DNA from: JAZQNC01 sp045536155
Lineage (GTDB): Bacteria; Bacillota; Clostridia; Oscillospirales; CAG-272
NCBI GenBank assembly: GCA_045536155.1
Contig: JAZSMZ010000126.1
Span: 1 to 11,208 of the forward strand
Direction of reading: 5' to 3'
Length of the DNA stretch: 11,208 nucleotides
The notes beneath the pieces are model-generated. The model was given only the letters and a program-made list of their open reading frames with translations. It was not told the origin of the DNA and searched no databases. Positions 7,201 through 11,208 of this stretch are shown here, piece by piece (position 1 is the stretch's first letter; each line of letters begins with the position of its first letter). The position numbers were made by a program, and so were the translations under genes.

Positions 7201-7292
7201 TATACGCCGAAGACGGTCGATGCAACAATGACAACAGCAAGCAAAAGTGCCGCAATTTTTATATAGATCGGTTCGCGCGATACTCTTCTCAT
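4269..7292 (-). CDS. Membrane-anchored GHL10 glycoside hydrolase-like / N-acetylmuramoyl-L-alanine amidase (Amidase_3) fusion
   Basis: Predicted cell-wall hydrolase of 1,007 aa. ATG at 7292 is chosen because AAGGA (7304-7300) is 7 nt upstream; a TTG directly before it is less likely. Residues about 13-35 form an uncleaved-looking membrane anchor. Residues about 68-430 are a GHL10 (DUF187/YngK/DigH-like) TIM-barrel domain: RGVWIATVSNIDFP, FQVRPTCDAFY, DVHAWVNPLRV (about 165), VDGIIFDDYFYP with the conserved acidic pair D241-D242, and ISPFGIWQN. A middle region of about 390 residues is beta-rich and Ig-like, without recognised catalytic motifs. Residues about 820-1000 are Amidase_3: DAGHGG (zinc His830), Glu846, SIHHN (His899) and LLEVGFLTN with catalytic Glu965, so every expected zinc and catalytic residue is present. 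It is a single gene with its own promoter. Whether the GHL10 part is catalytic is inferred. Confidence 0.93.
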   Translation of the reverse strand: MRRVSREPIYIKIAALLLAVVIVASTVFGVYLLVGANRAVNINAISLPLTSTVEQSQTSRPIRDPDSEVRGVWIATVSNIDFPSKPGLSADELKKELVDIVNTVKSANLTSIYFQVRPTCDAFYDSEFFPSSAYLTGSQDKGVAGGFDVLEYLIDIAHAEDIDVHAWVNPLRVTSGTEANPAHDLNSLGLNNPARLHPEWTVKYADGKIYLNAGIADVRKLVADGCAEIVENYNVDGIIFDDYFYPYPVTGASFDDDAQYESYIGDLSKDDWRRENINQMVKGCYDAIKAIRPECKFGISPFGIWQNDNGQNGGSATSGFESYKSLYCDAKAWIEGGYIDYIAPQLYWRFAQSGSKFDVLCRWWNALCDGTGVDLLIAHGAYRSAEWGSDSEIKNQVEFARSEMTYRGSIMYGYAAIKRNDQNLIEQLRDVYSRNIVYTDPASNATLLQISSPENGSVLQYDNIYLIGSSDPAYPVYLNNKKISRTKSGYFSLYVPLSKGENVFTFVQNGLGINYTVTNGTVKSETVWKTMDAYSVVPILPSNDYNIKGGEKISVSAYAPSGSKVTAVLGNITVNLTQSTYPKGSSKLLEARYECTMTLPNAGEGSQIPLGNIVYKAKRGFESAEATGASVTVNNSDIICTVEVIKNDSELKVSPTSWYYDDYTPAAIGMRANAVRLAEGFYKLEMGGYIAESNVRVIEESVSNEYAIKSLSVDVNNGKTRLMIKSDGKCAVNGYMNDDGLFSLAVYNASCDASSVKIEKNPIFKSAEIEKNEEKKWVKILLKPYSVDNFYGFEYYYTDGYTVVEFRNPQTLAEGDLPLLGKTIVVDAGHGGSETGANTPLSRYYEKALNLSISQALCEKLKALGANVHMIRTEDVTVPIADRLSFLMELEPDLCVSIHHNSMTLDTDITTIRGLLGLYFADSGRLLAKCISSSAADELNLYERSAAKQRLAMVRNPKFPSMLLEVGFLTNVEEFEMLSSAIGIDRAAEGVAKGIIEYYKVQSEFIR

Positions 7293-7345
7293 CAAATAAT
7301 CCTTCCTTTACGCCTCTTCTTTAAGAAGCAAGTTTCATTTATATA

Positions 7346-7374
7346 ATAATATCAAAAAATGCGATTTTTTTCAA
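7346..7374 (-). promoter_or_regulatory. Sigma-A-like promoter of the GHL10-amidase gene
   Basis: Minus-strand -35 box TTGAAA (7374-7369) and -10 box TATTAT (7351-7346) each match the consensus at 5 of 6 positions and are separated by exactly 17 bp. The DNA upstream of the -35 is A/T-rich, like an UP element. The predicted start near 7339 gives a leader of about 47 nt. The rest of the 7293-7455 gap is A/T-rich and holds no gene that I can see. Confidence 0.75.
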
Positions 7375-7455
7375 CATATTTTTTCAAAATTCCAAATTAT
7401 TTCTCTATATTATTTCCATATTAAAGAGCTATTAAACAATCTATGCAGTAAAGCG

Positions 7456-7481
7456 AAAAAATACGCCCTTAGGCGTATTTT
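7456..7481 (-). terminator. Intrinsic terminator of the ileS-lspA-rlu-HAD operon
   Basis: On the minus strand AAAATACGCC pairs perfectly with GGCGTATTTT (10 bp) around the loop TAAG. The run of T extends to six and is followed by CGC. The stem begins at the last base of the HAD gene's stop codon (7481), so the terminator abuts the operon end. Confidence 0.88.
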
Positions 7482-8284
7482 CAGCTATTTAAAAGTTTAT
7501 CGACAAGGTCGCTTACAGCTCCGCTGTCGTTATCGGAAACGATGATTCCGCTTCCCTTTTGTACGCGGCTTTCCACATATCCTTGAACCGACGGCAAAGC
7601 ATTCGACGGGCAGGCGGCTATATCTGCAGCCTCAAGCATTTCCATATCGTTTTCATAATCGCCGATGGCTACGACAGTAACGTCCTCGCCGCGAGCTTTG
7701 AAATAGTCTTTGAGGTCACCGATGCACACTCCCTTTGATGCCCCGTGCTGCAAAAGTTCAAAAAGAAAGGGGGCTGAAAAGTTATATCTGAATCTGTCAG
7801 GATATTTTGAGCGAAGATAATCGCTTATTCTGCGAAGATCTGCTCTCATATACGGTGTGTCGTTTTCACTCTCTATAACACTTTCGAAAACGATTTTATA
7901 CCAACTTTCCGATATTTCATCATCGCTGTCGGTCAAAAAAAGATAGTGGATATCGTTTCGGTCTGTATATCTTACTCTGATATTGCCAAACACATCGCAC
8001 ACTTCTTTTAGCAATTCGTAAGCATCCTTCGAATCAAATGTGCGCTCGTTAATGATCTCGCCTCTATCAACGTCAAGCATAAATGAGCCATTTGCGAGAA
8101 TACAGGGGGCGTTTGCGCATTCGCACCATTGCGGTCTGAATCGTCCTGTAGCTATCGTAAAATAATGTCCTGCAGATTTAAAACGCTCAACTGCAGCCAG
8201 GTTGTTCTCTGTGGGAAGACCGTTTGATGCAAAAAAAGTCCCGTCAAGGTCGCTGACTATTACATATTTCTTATTATTTGCCAT
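7481..8284 (-). CDS. Cof-type HAD-superfamily hydrolase (sugar-phosphate/nucleotide phosphatase-like)
   Basis: Cytoplasmic phosphatase of the Cof/YidA (HAD-IIB) group; typical substrates are sugar phosphates or small phosphorylated metabolites, and the real one is unknown. All four HAD motifs are visible: DLDGT (Asp12 nucleophile, Asp14 acid/base), TIATGR (Thr46), Lys184 in GASKG, and GDYEND (Asp209, Asp213 for magnesium). The cap domain lies between motifs II and III, about residues 80-180, as in type IIB. The length of 267 aa is normal. ATG at 8284 lies only 3 nt after the stop of the pseudouridine synthase gene. Only a weak purine stretch (GAGAA) precedes it, so translation is probably coupled to the gene upstream. 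It is the last gene of the operon, with the terminator at its stop codon. Confidence 0.93.
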   Translation of the reverse strand: MANNKKYVIVSDLDGTFFASNGLPTENNLAAVERFKSAGHYFTIATGRFRPQWCECANAPCILANGSFMLDVDRGEIINERTFDSKDAYELLKEVCDVFGNIRVRYTDRNDIHYLFLTDSDDEISESWYKIVFESVIESENDTPYMRADLRRISDYLRSKYPDRFRYNFSAPFLFELLQHGASKGVCIGDLKDYFKARGEDVTVVAIGDYENDMEMLEAADIAACPSNALPSVQGYVESRVQKGSGIIVSDNDSGAVSDLVDKLLNS

Positions 8285-8287
8285 TTT

Positions 8288-9247
8288 TTATTCTCTGTCC
8301 ATACTGTCAAGCTTTTTGAGTATCGCGGTAAAATAGTCGGGCAAGCCGCCGTCAAAGCTCATGACCTCACCGCTTTTGGGATGCACTATCTCTAAAGTAC
8401 GCGCGTGAAGGCATTGACCGCACAGAATATTAGCGTTTCGCTGTGCAAATTTACTATGATCTCCGCCATAAACGGTATCGCCAATTACGGGATGTCCCTT
8501 TTTTGCCATGTGCACCCTGATCTGATGCGTTCTTCCCGTTTCAAGTCTCAGACGCACGTGTGAAAAAGTGCCTTCGGGAGTAAAAAAGCGTCTTAAAACT
8601 TCTCCGTGAGTGACGGCATTACGACCGTTTGACACAACAGCCATCTTTTTTCTGTCGGTCGGATGACGGCCGATGGGCATATCGACTGTAAATTCGTCTT
8701 CGCGTACATTCCCGAAAACAACCGTTTCATATATGCGGCCCATCTTGCGCTCTTTAAGCTGATCTGACAAAAAGAGATGGGCGCTGTCGTTTTTGGCAAC
8801 GACTAAAAGTCCGCTCGTGTCGCGGTCGATGCGGTGAACGATTCCGGGACGCAAAACTCCGCCGATTCCGGTAAAAGAGCCCTCGTCCTCGTATTCGCTA
8901 TCGCCGCCCGATGACAAATTGGTGCCGCAGTGGAAAAGAAGCGCATTGACGAGCGTGCCGTTGGGGTTTCCGGGTGCGGGATGGACAACCATCCCCTTCG
9001 GCTTTGATACAACGAGCAGATCGCTGTCCTCGTAGAGTATATCAAGAGGAATATCCTCCGGCTCAACACCGCAGGGCTTGGGCTCAGGACGGTTTATAGC
9101 AACCTCGTCTCCCTCTTCCACCTTATAATTTTTACTTTCAACCTTACCGTTAACTTTAACGTTTTCTTCCTCTATAAGCCGTTGCGCCGCCGATCGGGTA
9201 ATTCCTTCGGCGGCGGCTACATAAAGGTCAAGCCTCGTTTTCGGCAT
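8288..9247 (-). CDS. RluA/RluD-family 23S rRNA pseudouridine synthase with S4 domain
   Basis: Converts specific uridines to pseudouridine, most likely in 23S rRNA; the exact site cannot be told from sequence. An S4 RNA-binding domain occupies about residues 3-52 (SAAQRLIEEENVKVNGK). The catalytic domain contains VSKPKGMVVHPAPGN (80-94), the family signature HRIDRDTSG (138-146) with catalytic Asp141, and GRTHQIRVHMA near the C-terminus. The length of 319 aa fits the family. An acidic, glycine/serine-rich insertion (about residues 112-124) precedes the signature loop. ATG at 9247 overlaps the 3' end of lspA by 20 nt and has AAGGG 7 nt upstream inside lspA. The position directly after lspA is the same as in B. 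subtilis, where the neighbour is ylyB. Confidence 0.95.
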   Translation of the reverse strand: MPKTRLDLYVAAAEGITRSAAQRLIEEENVKVNGKVESKNYKVEEGDEVAINRPEPKPCGVEPEDIPLDILYEDSDLLVVSKPKGMVVHPAPGNPNGTLVNALLFHCGTNLSSGGDSEYEDEGSFTGIGGVLRPGIVHRIDRDTSGLLVVAKNDSAHLFLSDQLKERKMGRIYETVVFGNVREDEFTVDMPIGRHPTDRKKMAVVSNGRNAVTHGEVLRRFFTPEGTFSHVRLRLETGRTHQIRVHMAKKGHPVIGDTVYGGDHSKFAQRNANILCGQCLHARTLEIVHPKSGEVMSFDGGLPDYFTAILKKLDSMDRE

Positions 9248-9776
9248 TATCTGACCCTTCTTCTTTTGTTTTTTTGTCTGTCTTCTCTTCTCTGTCGAAA
9301 AAGATAATGTAGATGAACATTATCGCCGCACCGATGCAAATAAAGGAATCGGCACCGTTGAATACGGCAAAATCGATAAGCTCAAAATTGATGAAATCGA
9401 CAACGTATCCGAGTGCGATGCGGTCGATCATATTTCCGATACCACCGCCCACGATCATGGCAAGCGCCGAACCGAAAATCGGATTGATCCTATGCGAAAA
9501 AGCGCACATGAAAACGGCAATGCCCAAAATCGCAACGGTTGACAGCACCATGAACACCCATCGGTTATCGCTGAGCATTCCGAATGCCGCGCCGCGGTTT
9601 TCCACGTAAGTCAGATGCAAAACATCCTTGATGAGCGGAAAATCGCCTATCGGCTTTAAATATCTGACTGTCAGCCATTTTGTAAGCTGATCAATACCGA
9701 CGATCGCAGCAGCCGACAGCAAATATGCTGCCAGCCACATGCGATTGTATGTTTTTTTGCCATTTAAGCTATTCAC
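9228..9776 (-). CDS. lspA: Lipoprotein signal peptidase (signal peptidase II)
   Basis: Inner-membrane aspartyl protease that removes the signal peptide from diacylglyceryl-modified prolipoproteins. The binding protein encoded at 874-1902 would be one of its substrates. Four membrane segments are evident. Conserved blocks are DQLTKW (29-34), the ENRGAAFG box (59-66), GGGIGNMIDR with catalytic Asp118, VVDFINF, and FNGADS with catalytic Asp143. The length is 182 aa including a charged C-terminal tail of about 20 residues rich in Lys and Glu. The start is GTG at 9776-9774, with AAGGA (9789-9785) 8 nt upstream; an ATG at codon 13 has no such site. It follows ileS by 27 nt, the familiar ileS-lspA arrangement, and overlaps the next gene. 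Confidence 0.97.
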   Translation of the reverse strand: MNSLNGKKTYNRMWLAAYLLSAAAIVGIDQLTKWLTVRYLKPIGDFPLIKDVLHLTYVENRGAAFGMLSDNRWVFMVLSTVAILGIAVFMCAFSHRINPIFGSALAMIVGGGIGNMIDRIALGYVVDFINFELIDFAVFNGADSFICIGAAIMFIYIIFFDREEKTDKKTKEEGSDNAENEA

Positions 9777-9803
9777 AGCTTTTTTCCTTAAGAAGCGTCT
9801 GAA

Positions 9804-11208
9804 TTAAAGTCCCAAAATCTTCTTGCAGCGAGCGCAGATGAAGCCATCCTCGGTCTCCTCGCCTTCAACGGAGTGCATCCAGCAACGGTCGCACTTCTTT
9901 CCGTCTGCAACGTCAACTTCTACATCAAACTTGCCTGCATTCTCATCAAGTACGACCTCAACTGAGGAAACGATGAATACTGTTGCAAGAGTTTCATTAC
10001 CGAAGCTGTTGAGAGTATCGATCACAGATGCATCGGAGCTTGTGATCTTAACCTTTGCCTCAAGCGACTTACCGATGAGCTTTTTGTTGCGTGCCTCTTC
10101 GAGAGCGGTAAGCACACTGTCACGCATGTCAAACAGCTTATTCCAATGCTCTTCGATATCAGCAAATTCCCACTCGGGATTGTATACAGGCATATCGTTG
10201 AGATATACGCTGCGGCAATCGTCGCCTGCGCGATGGGGAATGTATCTCCAGATCTCTTCTGCAGTGAAGGAAAGAATGGGAGCAAGCATAAGTGTAAGCG
10301 CACGCATGATCTCGTACATAACGGTCTGAGCCGCACGGCGAGGCAGGCTGTCGGCACGCTCGACGTATACTCTGTCCTTGATAATGTCGATATAAAGCTT
10401 CGACATATCGATGGTACAGAAGTTATTGATGTTATGATAGATATAGTGGAATTCGTAGTTGGTATATGCGTTGTGAACGCTCTTGATAAGGGCATTCAGA
10501 CGTCCGAGAGCCCATTTGTCAATCTCGGTGAGATTTTCAAGCGATACAGCGTCGGTGTCGGGATTGAAATCACCGAGGTTTGCAAGAAGGATTCGAACGG
10601 TGTTACGGATCTTGCGGTATACTTCGGAAAGCTGTTTTAAGATATCTTTCGAGATCTTGACATCGCTTGTATACTCAACAGACGATACCCACAAACGAAG
10701 AATATCGGCACCGCTGTCCTTGATTACGTCTGCGGGAGCTACGGTATTGCCAAGGCTCTTGTGCATTGCCTTGCCTTCGCCGTCAACGGTCCAACCGTGG
10801 GTAATGATGGTCTTATAGGGTGCAACGCCCTTTGCGGCAATAGAGGTGAGCATGGAAGACTGGAACCAACCGCGGTACTGGTCGCCGCCCTCGAGATATA
10901 CGTCTGCGGGCGAAACGAGGTCGGGACGCTGATCGAGAACTGCAGCGTGAGTGGAACCCGAATCGAACCATACGTCCATGATATCGGTTTCTTTGGTGAA
11001 CGACTTGCATCCGCAGTCGGGGCAGCAGCTGCCCTCGGGAAGGATCTCGGATGCATCGCGGCGGAACCACGCGTTGGAGCCCTCTTTGCGGAAGAGCTCG
11101 GATACGATATTGAAGGTTTCTGCGCTGTAATAGGGCTTGCCGCAGTCAGCACAGTAGAAGATCGGGATCGGAACGCCCCAGTTGCGCTGACGGGAGATAC
11201 ACCAGTCG
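9804..11208 (-). CDS. ileS: Isoleucyl-tRNA synthetase, C-terminal half (N-terminus beyond the right edge)
   Basis: Class I aminoacyl-tRNA synthetase that charges tRNA-Ile with isoleucine in the cytoplasm. The frame is open through the right edge, so the Met at 10979 is internal. About 467 of roughly 900-1,050 residues are visible. The order is DWCISRQRNWGVPIP after the editing domain, a zinc-ribbon-like insertion (CADC and CCPDC), DVWFDSG, GGDQYRGWFQSS, and the second signature as KAMHKSLGN (KAMHKS codons at 10772-10755) in place of canonical KMSKS. The anticodon-binding helical domain follows, and then a C-terminal zinc finger with CDRCW and CARCKK. The HIGH motif and editing site are off the window. 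It is the first visible gene of the ileS-lspA-rlu-HAD operon. Any T-box leader would also lie outside the window. Confidence 0.97.
   Translation of the reverse strand, partial: DWCISRQRNWGVPIPIFYCADCGKPYYSAETFNIVSELFRKEGSNAWFRRDASEILPEGSCCPDCGCKSFTKETDIMDVWFDSGSTHAAVLDQRPDLVSPADVYLEGGDQYRGWFQSSMLTSIAAKGVAPYKTIITHGWTVDGEGKAMHKSLGNTVAPADVIKDSGADILRLWVSSVEYTSDVKISKDILKQLSEVYRKIRNTVRILLANLGDFNPDTDAVSLENLTEIDKWALGRLNALIKSVHNAYTNYEFHYIYHNINNFCTIDMSKLYIDIIKDRVYVERADSLPRRAAQTVMYEIMRALTLMLAPILSFTAEEIWRYIPHRAGDDCRSVYLNDMPVYNPEWEFADIEEHWNKLFDMRDSVLTALEEARNKKLIGKSLEAKVKITSSDASVIDTLNSFGNETLATVFIVSSVEVVLDENAGKFDVEVDVADGKKCDRCWMHSVEGEETEDGFICARCKKILGL

Noticed and set aside
7403..7428. Imperfect inverted repeat CTCT...AGAG upstream of the GHL10-amidase promoter
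   Set aside because: It has two mismatches in eleven pairs and is almost all A/T, so it is not distinguishable from chance in this A/T-rich gap.
1..11208. A mobile element, defence system, CRISPR array or biosynthetic cluster
   Set aside because: I searched for transposase, integrase, nuclease-helicase, repeat-spacer and synthase signatures on both strands and found none; the gene content is housekeeping and transport.

Overview
The window looks like chromosomal DNA from a Gram-positive clostridial bacterium (Bacillota, Clostridia), probably an uncultured or lightly studied lineage. This is inferred from a MecA-type ClpC adaptor, purine-rich AAGGAG-type ribosome binding sites, GTG starts, the ileS-lspA-pseudouridine synthase gene order, and an amidase with a single N-terminal membrane anchor. 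Base composition and codon use look even across the window. I see no insertion sequence, integrase, phage gene, CRISPR array, tRNA or rRNA.

Layout. (1) Positions 1-1960, plus strand: the end of a sugar-type ABC importer operon, with a permease cut by the left edge, a lipoprotein solute-binding protein, and a perfectly palindromic terminator. (2) Positions 1972-4113, minus strand: three genes transcribed in the order mecA-like adaptor, family-4 iron-sulfur uracil-DNA glycosylase, AEC-family membrane transporter. A candidate promoter lies just upstream of mecA, and the operon ends at the same palindrome, which can work in both directions. (3) Positions 4269-7292, minus strand: a stand-alone gene of about 1,007 codons with its own good sigma-A-like promoter. 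It encodes a membrane-anchored GHL10 glycoside hydrolase-like domain joined through beta-rich linkers to a complete zinc amidase (Amidase_3). (4) Positions 7456-11208, minus strand: ileS (cut by the right edge), lspA, an RluA-family pseudouridine synthase with an S4 domain, and a Cof-type HAD phosphatase. These are tightly packed and end at a clear intrinsic terminator.

How the parts fit. The importer captures a sugar-like ligand at the membrane with a lipoprotein, and lspA in the last operon encodes the peptidase that matures such lipoproteins. The GHL10-amidase fusion is the most interesting gene. In E. coli the GHL10 enzyme DigH acts on glycan strands stripped of peptides by amidases, so one polypeptide carrying both activities would couple two successive steps of septal peptidoglycan clearance. 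The other notable item is the udg ribosome binding site, which lies 24 nt from its start codon with a hairpin in between. Most of the rest is ordinary housekeeping content.
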